A stretch of 64,000 nt of DNA from Bog-473 sp963745175 (GCA_963745175.1 CAVUWK010000005.1:124001-188000); one strand, 5' to 3'; numbered from the stretch's first letter, positions 17,801-28,726 are shown. The notes: generated from the sequence alone by a model not told the origin. Made by a program: numbers and translations.

Positions 17801-19690
17801 TCACTCCCCGTTATCCCTCTGAACCAACCACGCTACCAACCGATCGGCAGGGTCGCGGCCAGAAGGCAATTCTTCCAGTTCGTCCAGCCAAAGCCGCACC
17901 TGAACCGTCTCGGCCGCCCGCGCCTGCCAGGAGTCGTCGCCCACCCGCGATTCGATCTCCACATCAGCGAGTGCGCGCCGTGCCGCACTGCGCAGGAGGG
18001 CCGCGACAACCGAGTCGACCGGATCACCCAGCTCAGGGTCGCCCGGCATCGGCTCCTCGACTATGACGCGTCGCAACAGGATTGCCACCTCCGGTGACGC
18101 GGACTCCACCGCCTCGTGCACGCTGTCGTTTTCCAACAGCGCAACAAACGCCTGCCGCTGCAGGCGATCGGTGAAGAGCACAGCGTGCACTCGATCCCCT
18201 ACTTCTTCGGGTTTGTGGACAGCCAACTTGAGTGCCTCGAGCCCAGGCCCAGGTCGCAGCGCCGTCGTGAGGGAAGAACCGCTTCCCCCGCCATCGGGAG
18301 CCATGCGATCGCCATCATCCTCGGGGTAGTCGCGCGGCGGCTCCTCATTCGACCCGCGGGTGCGTCGGGTCGGGCGCTCCGCCGGTGGATGCGCACGCAG
18401 GTGGTCCAGGCGTTCGCGGAGCCTGGCCGAATCGAGGCGGCACCGGTCGGCGAGTTGCATGACGTACTGGTCGCGCACCAGGTCATCGGGGTGCTCCGCC
18501 ACGGCCGTCAGCGCCGCATCCGCCGCCCGAGCCCTGCCCTCCGCTGTCGTGAGGTCGCCCGCGTTCAGCATGCGATCGACCCGGAACTGCAGGAAGGGTC
18601 GGGCCTCCTTGATGGCGCGGGCCAGCCCTCCCGGGTCGGTGCGGGCGAGGTCTCCGGGGTCACTGCCGCCGGGGAGGTCGGCCACCACCACGTCGACCTC
18701 GTGCTTGCGCTCCCACTCGTAGACGCGCGAGGTCGCGCTCTGTCCCGCAGCGTCGGCGTCGTACGCCAGCACGATGCGCTTGGCGAAGTTGCGCAGCAGG
18801 GTGAAGTGCTCCTCGGCCAACGCGGTGCCACAGGTCGCGACGGCCCACGGCACGCCAGCCTGGAAACAGCCGATGACGTCGGTGTAGCCCTCGCACACGA
18901 CCACCTCGCCTTGGGCGATGATCCCCTTCTTGGCCCAGTTGAGCGCGTAGAGAGTCCGGCGCTTCGAATAGATCGGTGACTCCTGGGAGTTCTTGTACTT
19001 GGGCTCAGGCCGATCTGACGGCGGCTGGCCCGGTCGCGGCGGGAGGATCCGGCCGCCCAAGGCGACCGGGCGTCCGGAGGGGTCGCAGATCGGGAACAGC
19101 ACTCGGCCCCGAAAGAAGTCCTGCACTCGATCGCGGCGGTTGACGAAGCCGAGGCCCGAGTCGGAGAGAACGTTCTCCGGCAACCGCAGCGACTTGGCCA
19201 TGGCGTCCCAGTCGTCGGGGGCCCAGCCCAGGCGGAACTGGCGCACGACGTCTCCGTCGTAGCCGCGTGAACGCAGGTAGTCGCGGGCCGGACCCGCGTC
19301 GGGCGAGCGCAGGAGGCGTTCGTGGTACCAGTCGACGGCGCGATCCATGGCGTCGAGAAGTTCGGACCGGCGCTTGTGGTCCCGCCCCATCTCCTGGTCC
19401 TCGTGCAGCGTGATGCCGGCGCGGTCGGCCAGAAAGCGGACGGCGTCGACAAAGTCGAGGTGGTCCATGGCGCGGACGAAGGTGATGGCGTCGCCCGACT
19501 CCTGACAGCCGAAGCAATAGTAGAAGCCCTCCTCGGCGTTGACGCTGAAAGAAGGGGTCTTCTCGGTGTGGAACGGGCAGAGCCCGCTCCAGCGCCGGCC
19601 GACCTTCTTCAGCAGGGCATGCTCGCTGATGAGCGCCACGATGTCGGTGGCCGACCGGACCTGGGCCACTTCCTCGTCCGGTATCCCCAC
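17801..19690 (-). CDS. dnaG: DNA primase DnaG
   Basis: 629 residues, normal length. Makes RNA primers at the replication fork. The CHC2 zinc finger (CPFHTEKTPSFSV ... YYCFGC) is at residues 35-65, the TOPRIM domain contains VVCEGYTDVIGCFQAGVPWA and LAYDADAAGQ, and the C-terminal part is the helicase-binding region with an Arg/Glu-rich linker before it. GTG start at 19690. Upstream partner of rpoD. Confidence 0.97.
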   Translation of the reverse strand: MGIPDEEVAQVRSATDIVALISEHALLKKVGRRWSGLCPFHTEKTPSFSVNAEEGFYYCFGCQESGDAITFVRAMDHLDFVDAVRFLADRAGITLHEDQEMGRDHKRRSELLDAMDRAVDWYHERLLRSPDAGPARDYLRSRGYDGDVVRQFRLGWAPDDWDAMAKSLRLPENVLSDSGLGFVNRRDRVQDFFRGRVLFPICDPSGRPVALGGRILPPRPGQPPSDRPEPKYKNSQESPIYSKRRTLYALNWAKKGIIAQGEVVVCEGYTDVIGCFQAGVPWAVATCGTALAEEHFTLLRNFAKRIVLAYDADAAGQSATSRVYEWERKHEVDVVVADLPGGSDPGDLARTDPGGLARAIKEARPFLQFRVDRMLNAGDLTTAEGRARAADAALTAVAEHPDDLVRDQYVMQLADRCRLDSARLRERLDHLRAHPPAERPTRRTRGSNEEPPRDYPEDDGDRMAPDGGGSGSSLTTALRPGPGLEALKLAVHKPEEVGDRVHAVLFTDRLQRQAFVALLENDSVHEAVESASPEVAILLRRVIVEEPMPGDPELGDPVDSVVAALLRSAARRALADVEIESRVGDDSWQARAAETVQVRLWLDELEELPSGRDPADRLVAWLVQRDNGE

Positions 19691-19745
19691 CCGAGTGAGG
19701 GTACCGCGGCGCTGTCCCCGATCCGTTCCCGCCTAAGTTCGCCGG

Positions 19746-19976
19746 ATGGCTGTCACGATCTACGGCGTCTGCGCCCTGACCTTCATGATGGGGATGTACG
19801 CCCTGGAAGGGCGGGGACGGGTCTTCATCCTGGCCTTCGCCCTCGGCTGCGCGCTATCCAGCTCCTATGGCTTTTTGTCCGGGGCCTGGCCCTTCGGTGT
19901 GGTGGAGGCCATCTGGACCCTCATCGCGCTGCGACGCTACGCCCTCGCCGGCCGGTCGGGCGATGCCGCCACCTGA
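19746..19976 (+). CDS. Small two-helix membrane protein
   Basis: 76 residues: MAVTIYGVCALTFMMGMYAL, a short polar loop EGRGRV, a second hydrophobic stretch, then AIWTLIALRRY. The pattern resembles small conserved actinobacterial membrane proteins of unknown role. It is divergent from dnaG with a 55-base gap. No partner is evident. Confidence 0.6.
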   Translation: MAVTIYGVCALTFMMGMYALEGRGRVFILAFALGCALSSSYGFLSGAWPFGVVEAIWTLIALRRYALAGRSGDAAT

Positions 19977-20059
19977 AGGGACTCCCGGCTGCTTCCGGAC
20001 ACCCGGCTGGTTCGTCGGGCTCATCGCGGCCGGCCATCGGCTGGCCCCAGCTCGACTGA

Positions 20060-20880
20060 TTAGTGGCTATGCCCGGCGCCGGCTCCCCGCCCCGGGGGCT
20101 GACCGGCACCGATCCCGTGTGAAGGGACGGGCGGGGCCGGTGGTGGCGGCGCGGGTGCTTGGCTCGTGACTGGCGGGCCGCTCGTGTGACCGTTGGCGTG
20201 ACCGTTGTCAGCGTGACCGTTGTCAGCGTGACCGTTGCCGTTGGCGTTGGCGTTACCGTTGTTGCCGTTGGCGTTGGCGTTGGCGTTGCCGTTGCCGTTG
20301 CCAACGGTGACATTCGGACTCGGTTGGAGAGCGGTGTTTGCTGCCGCGACTCCTGCCTTCGCACTCTCAGAGCTGTTTTCCAAGGTCTTGTCGGCGCCGT
20401 TGCTTTGGCTCCCGGCCGCCGCGACCGCGGATGAGCGTCGCGTCGCCTTCCCCTTTTCGTGTGAGCGTTGTGCTGCGGCGGGCGCGGCCGGAGTCAGGAG
20501 TTCAGTGTGGGCCGAGACTCCCGACGGCGACAGCCCCGGGACCGTCAGGCCCGGGCCGATGCTGGATGCCGGTGCCGCTGTCGCAATCGACGTCGATGTC
20601 GATGCCATGTCGACGATGTCAGAGTGAGGCCGCCGAACAAGACCTGGGAGGCGGGCACCCGTACGGCCGCCGGCGCGGTGGTCTCGAGCGGGAGGGTGGG
20701 CGGCAGATCGGGACCACCCCTGTGAGGTCCGGACGCGAAGACGCCCGGAGGTGCGCTCGAGGGTGCCGTGACTTCCACGACCACGATGAGGGCCGACGCC
20801 ACGAGTCCGATGCTCGCGAAATTGACGGTCCGGGCCCCGACCCTCAGCTTCCGTCGCCCCCTCATCCTGGTCCCCCTCAT
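20060..20880 (-). CDS. Single-pass protein with long Asn/Gly/Ala low-complexity tail, frameshifted
   Basis: An N-terminal basic segment and one membrane helix (FASIGLVASALIVVVEVTA) are followed by a Pro/Ser/Ala-rich part. In a second frame (from about 20625) comes DIVDMASTSTSIATAAPASS and a repeat tail of NG, NA and NGHAD units, a Pro-rich stretch, and a His-containing end (GAGAGHSH). The two frames join if one base is missing or two are extra near 20625. It looks like a secreted or anchored cell-surface/linker protein. No family recognised. Confidence 0.5.
20186..20311. repeat. Short tandem repeats of GTTGGC/GTTGCC/GTGACCGTTGTCA units
   Basis: Degenerate 6-base units (GTTGGC, GTTGCC, GTTACC) follow two copies of a 15-base unit (GCGTGACCGTTGTCA). 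On the minus strand they encode Asn-Gly, Asn-Ala and NGHAD repeats in the low-complexity gene. Likely unstable by slippage. Confidence 0.85.
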
Positions 20881-21057
20881 CCGGTACGCACCCACATCTG
20901 AGCCTCCACCGAGTCTGTCGCCAATTTGCACCTCCGCACGGGGCGATGCAACCGGCCGGTGACCCATCTTTCGGTTCGTTCGGCCTCGCCATATCTCGCC
21001 GTTCGCGGCACGTCTTCCCAAGTCAACATTTGTTCGAATGTGGGTGCGCCGTGCGGC

Positions 21058-23740
21058 CTATGTCGCGGTTGCCCCGCCGGCCAGGACCGCCTGTGCGGCG
21101 GCCAGGCGGGCCACCGGGACCCGGAAGGGCGAGCAGCTCACGTAGTCCAGCCCGGCGTCGTAGAAGAGGCCGATCGACTGGGGGTCTCCCCCGTGCTCGC
21201 CGCAGACGCCGACCTTGAGGCCCGGCCGGGTGGCCCTGCCCCGCTCGGTCCCGAGGCGCACCAGCTCGCCGACGCCGTCGAAGTCGACCACCTCGAAGGG
21301 GTTGCGTGGCAGCAGGCCGAGCTCGAGGTAGGCGGTCATCATCCGGCCCTCGACGTCGTCGCGGGAGAAGCCGAACGTCATCTGGGTCAGGTCGTTGGTG
21401 CCGAAGGAGAAGAAGTCGGCCTCCTCGGCGATCTCGGCGGCCCGTAGCGCCGCCCGGGGCGTCTCGATCATGGTCCCGATGGTCACCTCGAGCTGACCGC
21501 GCTTGGCGGTGGCGGCCTTGGCTCCCCCCGACGGCTTGGGCGCCGGCTCCTTGTTGACCTCGGCCACGGCGTCCTCGACCCAACCCCGGGCCAGGGCGAG
21601 CTCCTCGCGGGTCACAGTCAGAGGGATCATGATCTCGACGACCGGGTGCCCGCCGTCGGCCACCCGCTGGCGGGCCGCCTCCATGAGGGCGCGCACCTGC
21701 ATGGCGTAGAGGCCCGGGCTTGATCACCCCGAGCCGCACGCCGCGCGTGCCGAGCATGGGGTTGGACTCGCGCCAGGACAGCGCGGCCTCGTAAAGCCGG
21801 CGCTCCTCGGAGTTGAGCCCGACGGTCGCCTCCTTGCGGGCCAGCTCCTCGGTCGAGGGCAAGAACTCGTGCAGGGGAGGGTCGAGCAGGCGCACGGTCA
21901 CGGGCAAGCCGTCCATGGCGGCGAGGATGGCGATGAAGTCCTCGCGCTGGACCAGGCGCAGTTCCTCGAGCGCGTCGGTCTCCTCGGCGGGCGTCTCGGC
22001 CAGGATCATCCGCCGCACGACGGGCAGACGGTCCTCGCCCAGGAACATGTGTTCGGTGCGGCACAGGCCGATCCCCTCGGCACCGAGGTTGCGCGCGTTG
22101 GCGGCGTCGTCGCCCGTGTCGGCGTTGGCCCGGACGGCCAGGTGGCCCTGGCGGATGTCGTCGGCCCACGAGAGCACGGTGTCGAAGGCGGCGGGCGGCT
22201 TGGCCGCGGTCAGCGGCACCTCGCCGGCCACGACGATCCCGGCGCCCCCATCGAGGGAGACCCAGTCACCCTCCTGGAGCGTGACGCCGTTCGCGGTCAC
22301 CTGGCGATCGCCGAGGCGCAGGACCTCGGCACCCACGACGGCCGGCTTGCCCCAGCCGCGGGCCACCACGGCGGCGTGGCTGACCAGCCCGCCCCGGGCG
22401 GTAAGGATCCCCTCGGAGGCGAGCATGCCGTGCACGTCCTCGGGCGAGGTCTCGTTGCGCACGAGCACGACGGGCTCGCCCCGCTCGGCCGCTGCGGCGG
22501 CGTCGTTCGCGGTGAAGTAGATGCGTCCAACCGCGGCACCCGGGCTGGCCCCGAGGCCCTTGGCCCAGGTGGCGTAGCCCGAGCTGGCGAACTGTGGGTG
22601 CAAGACGGCGTCGAGGTGATCCTCGGTGATGCGCGACACCGCCTCGGCCTTGGAGATCCCGAGGTCGCTCGGGCGCACCATGTCCACCGCCATCTTCAGC
22701 GCGGCGGCACCGGTGCGCTTGCCCACCCGGGTCTGGAGCATCCAGAGCTTGCCCTGGTCGATGGTGAACTCGGTGTCGCACATGTCCGCGTAGTGCCCCT
22801 CGAGCCGGGCGAAGATCTTGAGCAGCTCGGTGTGGACCTTCGGGAACTTCTTCTTCAGCTCCGAGATGGGCTCGGTGTTGCGGATGCCGGCCACGACGTC
22901 CTCACCCTGGGCGTTGACCAGGAAGTCGCCGTAGGCACCCTTGGCGCCGGTGGCGGGGTCGCGGGTGAAGCCGACGCCGGTCCCCGAGTTGTCGTCGCGG
23001 TTGCCGAAGACCATGGCCTGCACGTTCACCGCGGTGCCGAGGTCGTGCGCGATGCGCTCGCGGTCGCGGTAGGCGATGGCGCGGGGGCCGTTCCAGCTGC
23101 GGAACACGGCCTCGATGGCGCCGCGCAGCTGCTCCGTCGGCTTCTGCGGGAAGGGCTTGCCGGTGTGGCGCTCGACGATCTGCTGGTAGGAGTCGACGAG
23201 GTAGCGCAACAGCTCGGTTGGCACCTTGGCGTCGGACGTCGTACCGGCCAACTCCTTGGCGGCGTCGAAGAGCGAGTCGAACTCCTCGCCGGGCAGCTCC
23301 AGGACGATGCGGGCGTACATGGCGATGAAGCGCCGGTAGGAGTCGAAGGCGAAGCGCTCGTCACCGGTCTGCTTGGCCAGGCCCTCGACGGAGTCGTCGT
23401 TGAGGCCGAGGTTGAGGACCGTGTCCATCATGCCGGGCATGGAGAACTTGGCCCCGGAGCGGACCGACACCAGCAACGGGTCGGCGGCGTCGCCGATCGA
23501 CTTGCCCATCGCCTTCTCGAGCCGGGCCCGGGCCCCCGCCACCTCGGCGTCGAGACCCTTGGGCCAGCCGCCGGCCATGTAGGCGCGGCAGGCGTCGGTC
23601 GAGATGGTGAAACCCGGCGGCACCGGGAGCTCGAGTACCGACGTCATCTCGGCCAGGTTGGCGCCCTTGCCACCGAGGAGGTCCTTGAGCTCCATGGGTG
23701 GGCGGGCGTGCGTGTGGTCGAAATCGAAGACGAACGGCAT
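21058..23740 (-). CDS. ppdK: Pyruvate, phosphate dikinase, frameshifted
   Basis: Interconverts pyruvate, ATP and phosphate with PEP, AMP and pyrophosphate. The N-terminal ATP-grasp part contains LLGGKGANLAEMT and VRSGAKFSMPGMMDTVLNLG, the catalytic His lies in GGLVSHAAVVARGWGKPAVV, and the C-terminal PEP barrel includes FFSFGTNDLTQMTFGFSRDD and GVCGEHGGDP. An extra base near 21722 splits off the last 214 codons; removing it gives 893 residues, the family length. AAGGAGG precedes the ATG at 23740. Its place near dnaG-rpoD matches a common gene order. Confidence 0.95.
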
Positions 23741-23861
23741 CGGGCCTCCTTGCCCTGGACGGGCGAACCGCGTGGCGACGCGGTCACTCGAGTGGCACCC
23801 TCCCCAACCTGGGACGGGCCAACGCAGCCTACTTTCCCCCCGGCGGTGCTCCGGAGGCGGT

Positions 23862-24374
23862 TCAGGCCCGGCGTCCGCCGCTTGGATCGTCCGCTGACGG
23901 CCCGGTGTCACCCTTGGCCGAGCCGGAGATCTGGCGCTGGAAGACCTCCTTGGCCTGGCGCATGAAGTCGCGCACGATGGCGAGCTCGTCGGCCTTGAAG
24001 CGCTGGGCCACCTCGCGCATCTCCTCGGCCACGGGCTGCTGCAGGCCCTCCAGCCGTTGGCGCGCCGCCGGGACGATCTCGACCCAGACCCGGCGTCGGT
24101 CCTCGGTGTCGCGGCGGCGCGTCACCATGCCCGCCTCCTCCAGGCGGTCGAGGATGAAGGTGACGGCCCCGGTGGTCAGCCCGCTCTCCTCGGCCAGGTG
24201 GCCCGCGGTCATGGGACCGAGGCGGCCAATAAGGTCGAGGCAGCGCATGTCGGTCCTGCTCAGCTTCAGCTTCTTGGCCAGGCCTTCGTCGAAGTCGCTG
24301 GCCGCGCCGAGGTAGCCCATGATCTCCGAGCGCAGCTGCTGGGCCAGCTCCGAGCGGGACCATTGTCTTGACAC
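23862..24374 (-). CDS. MarR-family transcriptional regulator
   Basis: 170 residues with a winged helix: MTAGHLAEESGLTTGAVTFI is the recognition region, and DRLEEAGMVTRRRDTEDRRR is the wing with the typical RRxDxxDRR. Such repressors respond to small aromatic compounds. The GTG at 24374 is preferred, since a longer frame to 24446 would cover the divergent ABC start and the operator. It is divergent from a drug-type ABC exporter with a 32-base gap holding a palindrome, so it probably controls that exporter and itself. Confidence 0.85.
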   Translation of the reverse strand: MSRQWSRSELAQQLRSEIMGYLGAASDFDEGLAKKLKLSRTDMRCLDLIGRLGPMTAGHLAEESGLTTGAVTFILDRLEEAGMVTRRRDTEDRRRVWVEIVPAARQRLEGLQQPVAEEMREVAQRFKADELAIVRDFMRQAKEVFQRQISGSAKGDTGPSADDPSGGRRA

Positions 24375-24380
24375 GTAAGT

Positions 24381-24397
24381 AACTTTATCACTAAGTT
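24381..24397. promoter_or_regulatory. AACTT-N7-AAGTT palindrome, candidate MarR operator
   Basis: A 17-base inverted repeat in the only AT-rich stretch of the region, filling the gap between the MarR start (24374) and the ABC ATPase start (24407). Binding here would block both promoters. Confidence 0.5.
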
Positions 24398-24406
24398 TCT
24401 TTGGTA

Positions 24407-25462
24407 ATGGCACATTCTTTCCAAGCCTCGCTGGCCGTGGAGGCACACGACCTCGTCAAGGTCTTCCCCCGCGGCAACGTGCGCGCGCTCGACGGCGTCT
24501 CCCTCGAGGTGGAGGCCGGCACCGTGCTCGGGCTGCTCGGCCCGAACGGGGCGGGCAAGACCACCGTCGTGCGCATCCTCTCCACCATCCTCGGCCCCGA
24601 CGCGGGACAGCGCCTCGGTCCTCGGCCACGACGTGGTGGCCCAGCCCGATGCGGTGCGTCGCATCATCGGGCTCGCCGGCCAGTACGCCGCGGTGGACGA
24701 GAACCTCACGGGCCGGGAGAACCTCCACATGGTGGCGCGCCTCTCCCACCTGAGCCGCAAGGTGTCGGCGCGCCGGGCCGACGAGCTGCTCGAGGCAATT
24801 CGGCCTGTCCGGCGCCGGTGATCGCGTGCTGAAGACCTACTCGGGCGGCATGCGCCGGCGGCTGGACCTGGCCGCCGCGCTGGTGGCGAACCCGCCGGTG
24901 CTCTTCCTCGACGAGCCGACGACGGGGTTGGACCCCCAGAGCCGCCAGGGCCTGTGGGTCGCCATCGAGGAGCTGGTCCGCGACGGCACGACGGTGCTGC
25001 TGACGACCCAGTACCTCGAGGAGGCCGACCGCCTGGCCCGCGACATCGTGGTGATCGACCACGGGCGCGTCATCGCCGAGGGGACGCCGGCCCAGCTCAA
25101 GGCCAACCTCGGGACCTCGGTCGTCTCGGTGACCCTGGGCGACCGGGATGCCGTGGGCCGCGCGGTCGAGCTGCTGACGCCGTTCTCGGAGAAGGCGCCG
25201 CTGGTCGAGGACATCGTGATCGAGCTGACGGTCACGGACGGACCCAAGGCGGGAGCCGAGGTGCTCCGCTCGCTCGACGCGGCGCAAGATCACCATCGCC
25301 GGCCTCGCCCTGCGCGAGCCCAGCCTCGACGACGTCTTCCTCACCCTGACCGGCCACAAGACCATGATCGAAGAGGACGCCGAGGACACGGCGGCGAAGC
25401 CGAAGCGGGGCTTCGGCCGGGCGCGCAAGAGCGACGTGACCGACGGAAAGGATGCCGCATGA
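24407..25462 (+). CDS. ABC exporter ATP-binding protein, DrrA type, frameshifted
   Basis: Powers the permease encoded next to it. Walker A is GLLGPNGAGKTTVVRI, the signature is YSGGMRRRLDLAAALV, and Walker B is VLFLDEPTTGLDP; the C-terminal extension typical of DrrA-like ATPases (EPSLDDVFLTLTGH) is present. Three single-base insertions, near 24608, 24800 and 25282, break the frame; removal gives 350 residues. Its stop overlaps the permease ATG (ATGA). Substrate is probably a drug or lipid-like compound. Confidence 0.88.
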
Positions 25463-26286
25463 CGACCACGCACCATCACCGCACCGGTCCGCGCGTCCTG
25501 CAGCCGAGTCAGGGCAACCGCCTGACGTGGGTCGTGGCGGACATCGTGACGATGACGAAGCGCAACCTCCTCGCGCTCATGCGCACCCCCGAGGCGCTCT
25601 TCTTCACCACGCTGCAGCCCATCATGTTCACGCTGCTCTTCACCTACGTCTTCGGCGGGGCCATCCACGTCCCCGGCGGCCACTACATCGAGTTCCTGAT
25701 GCCGGGCATCTTCGTGCAGACGGTCATCTTCGGCGCCATGAGCGCGGCGGCCGGGCTCTCCGAGGACCTGCACAAGGGCCTGATCGAGCGCTTCCGCGCC
25801 CTCCCGATGAGCCGCTCCGCCGTGCTGGCCGGGCGCACGACATCCGACCTCGTCCGCAACGTCTTCGTGGTCGCGCTGATCACGATCGTCGGCTACGCCG
25901 TCGGCTTCCGCATCGGGACCAACGTGGCGCTGTTCCTGTGCGGCGCGCTGCTGATCCTGTTCTTCGCCTACGCGTTGGCCTGGGGGTTCGCCATCATCGG
26001 CCTGTCCGCGCCCAACGCGGAGACGGCCCAGGTCATGGTCTTCCCCCTCGTCTTCCCGCTGCTCTTCGCCTCGTCGGCCTTCGTCCCGGTGGCCAGCATG
26101 CCCGGCTGGCTCCAGGCGTTCGCCGAGCATCAACCCGTGACGCAGGTGGTCGACGGCGCGCGGTCGCTGATGGTCGGCGGCGTGCTGCACGACTCGGGCG
26201 CCGTGTGGGCGCTCCTGCTGTGGTGCGTCGGCCTGCTGGTGGTCCTGGTCCCGATCGCGGTGCGCAAGTACCGCAAGGTCGCCTGA
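25459..26286 (+). CDS. ABC-2 type permease, DrrB-like
   Basis: 275 residues with six hydrophobic segments, preceded by a soluble start rich in His (TTTHHHRTGPR). The ABC-2 hallmark SEDLHKGLIERFRALPMSRS after helix 2 and PLLFASSAFVPVASMPGWLQ near helix 5 are clear. Forms the membrane channel with the overlapping ATPase. Intact frame. Confidence 0.9.
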   Translation: MTTTHHHRTGPRVLQPSQGNRLTWVVADIVTMTKRNLLALMRTPEALFFTTLQPIMFTLLFTYVFGGAIHVPGGHYIEFLMPGIFVQTVIFGAMSAAAGLSEDLHKGLIERFRALPMSRSAVLAGRTTSDLVRNVFVVALITIVGYAVGFRIGTNVALFLCGALLILFFAYALAWGFAIIGLSAPNAETAQVMVFPLVFPLLFASSAFVPVASMPGWLQAFAEHQPVTQVVDGARSLMVGGVLHDSGAVWALLLWCVGLLVVLVPIAVRKYRKVA

Positions 26287-26299
26287 GCGACCGCTCCGC

Positions 26300-27635
26300 C
26301 TACTCCTCGCCGGTGCGCCGGCGCAGCTCGCCGAGGAGATCGGCGATGGGGACCCGCACCTGTTCGGTGGTGTCACGGTCGCGGATGGTGACGGCGTCGT
26401 CCTCGAGCGAGTCGAAGTCGACGGTCACGCACCACGGCGTCCCCACCTCGTCCTGGCGCCGGTAGCGCCGGCCGATGCTCTGGGTGACGTCGTAGTCGCA
26501 CATGAAGTGCGGCTGCAGGGTCGACAGCACCTGGCGGGCCAGCGGCTCGAGGGTGTCCTTCTTCGACAGCGGGAGCACGGCCACCTGGTACGGCGCCAGC
26601 CGCCAGTGCAGGCGCAGCACGGTGCGGGCCTCTCCCCCGACCTCGTCCTCGGTGTAGGCGGCGAGGAGGAAGGCCATCATGGTCCGGGTGGCGCCGGCCG
26701 CCGGCTCGATCACGTACGGCGTGTAGCGCTCGTTGGTCTGCTGGTCGAAGTAGTCGAGCGACTCGCCGGACGCCTTGGCGTGGGCCGTGCAGGTCGAAGT
26801 CGCCCCGGTTGGCGATGCCCTCGAGCTCGTCCCAGCCCCAGGGGAAGAGGAACTCCACGTCGGCCGTGCCGCGCGAGTAGTGCGACAGCTCGCTCTGCTC
26901 GTGGTGGCGCAGGCGGAGCTTCTCGGCCGGGATGCCGAGGTCGAGGTACCAGTCCATGCGCTCGGCCAGCCAGTAGTCGAACCACTTCTGGCTCTCGTCG
27001 GGCGGGACGAAGTACTCCATCTCCATCTGCTCGAACTCGCGGGTGCGGAAGACGAAGTTCTGCGGCGTGATCTCGTTGCGGAAGGACTTGCCGACCTGGG
27101 CGATGCCGAAGGGCGGCTTCTTGCGCGTCGTGCCGAGCACGTTGGCGAAGTTGGTGAACATGCCCTGGGCCGTCTCGGGGCGCAGGTAGGCGACGTGGCC
27201 CTCGTCCTCCACCGGGCCGGCGTGGGTCTTGAACATCAGGTTGAAGGCCCGGGCCTCGGTGAGGTCGTGCGAGCCGCAGTTGGGGCAGACGCCGTCGATC
27301 TTGTCGGCCCGCCAGCGCTCGTGGCAGTTCTTGCAGTCGACCAGGGGGTCGGTGAAGGTGGCCAGGTGGCCCGAGGCCTCCCACACGGCCGGGGGGCCGA
27401 GGATGGCGGCATCGAGGCCGACCACGTCGTCGCGCAGCTGGACCATGGCGCGCCACCAGGCGTTCTTGACGTTGCGCAGCATGTTGACCCCGAGCGGGCC
27501 GTAGTCGTAGGTGGAGCGGAAGCCGCCGTAGATCTCGGCCGACGGGAAGATGAAGCCGCGGGTGCGGCACAGCCGCACCACCTTCTCCATCAGGTCGTCG
27601 CTGGCGGCCTGGGGCGCCTCGGCGGTCTCTGTCAT
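26300..27635 (-). CDS. glyS: Glycyl-tRNA synthetase, homodimeric class II type, frameshifted
   Basis: Charges tRNA-Gly. FIFPSAEIYGGFRSTYDYGP at the start, a zinc knuckle CKNC...CPNC, class II motif 2 (VGKSFRNEITPQNFVFRTRE), and a C-terminal anticodon-binding domain (LAPYQVAVLPLSKKD). One extra C near 26792 shifts the frame; removing it yields 444 residues, normal for this form. The ATG overlaps the hemW stop by ATGA, so the two are coupled. Confidence 0.95.
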
Positions 27636-28726
27636 CGGTGCAGGATACCGGAGCGGATTCTGGCGCTGACCTCGTTGGCCAGCAGACGGCCCCGCACCGT
27701 GAGCACGGCCCGGCCGTCGATCGCGCTCGACGAGGCCCTCCAGCTCGTCGGGCCGCTCGAGGCAGTCCCAGGGCACGCCGCGCGGCGTGCGCAGCGACAG
27801 CGACAGCGCCTCGAACTCCCGCTGCTCCGGCGTCAGCTCCTCGCGCCCCGCCTCGGGCGAGCGCCCGGCTTCGACGGCGTCGATGTAGCGGTCGGGCGTC
27901 CGCACGTTCCACCAGCGCGTGCCGTCGCGGTGCGAGTGCGCCGCCGACCCGATGCCGACGTAGTCGCCCTGCTCCCAGTAGAGGTGGTTGTGCCGGCACT
28001 CGTGGCCGGGCCGGGCCCAGTTGGAGATCTCCTCCCAGGCGTAGCCGGCGGCGGTGAGGACGGCCTCGGCGTGCTCGTAGCGCCGGGCCTCGACGTCGTC
28101 GTCGGGATGGCGCGCCGGGTCGGCCGCCAGCGGCGTGCCCGGGCTCGACGGTGAGCCCGTAGGCGCTCAGGTGCGGCGGCGGGTGCGTCGAGCGCGAGGA
28201 CGTGGTCGAGGGTGGCGGCCCAGTCGCCGTCGCGTCTCGGTGGCGGCGCCGAAGATGAGGTCGAGGTTCCAGGTGGCGAACCCGGCCGCGTGCACGGCGG
28301 CGGCGATGGTCTCGGCCGCGTCGGGCACGTGGCGCCGGCCGAGGCCGGCCAGCACGTGGGCTCGTGGGTGGACTGCAGGCCGAAGGAGACGCGGGTGACG
28401 CCGGCGCGCCGGTAGGTCCCGAGGTGCGCGTCGTCGGCGTCCTCGGGATTGCACTCCACCGTGACCTCGGCGCCGGGCGCGCGCGGGACGGCGTCGAGGA
28501 TGCGGCACAGGGTCTCGGGGTGGAGGCGGGACGGGGTGCCCCCTCCGAAGAAGACGGAGGTGGCGGGGGCGAGGTGGCCTGCCCCGAAGGCCTGGCGCAG
28601 CTCGCGGACGCAGGCGTCGGCGTAGCGCTCCATGAGGTGGTCGCGGTCGGTGTAGGTGGCGAAGGCGCAGTAGTCGCAGCGCTCCCGGCAGAACGGGACG
28701 TGGACGTAGACGCCGAAGGGGGTCAA
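27632..28726 (-). CDS. hemW: Radical-SAM HemW-like protein, heavily frameshifted
   Basis: HemW is a heme chaperone related to oxygen-independent coproporphyrinogen oxidase. The 4Fe-4S/SAM motif is CRERCDYC at the N-terminus (YVHVPFCRERCDYCAF), followed by SVFFGGGTPSRL, VTVECNPED and VSFGLQST. Later parts lie in other frames: HVLAGLGRRHVPDAAETIA, WNLDLIFGAATET, GDWAATLDHVLALD, YEHAEAVLTAAGYAWEEISN. About six extra bases between 27720 and 28370 explain the breaks. The TTG start overlaps the recO stop (TTGA). Length after repair is about 362 residues. Confidence 0.85.

Noticed and set aside
21869..23965. Long plus-strand frame (698 codons) opposite ppdK
   Set aside because: It mirrors the codon structure of the real gene in GC-rich DNA and has His/Gly/Val-rich sequence with no domain.
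26775..28154. 459-codon plus-strand frame opposite glyS and hemW
   Set aside because: Shadow frame spanning two real genes, no domain features.
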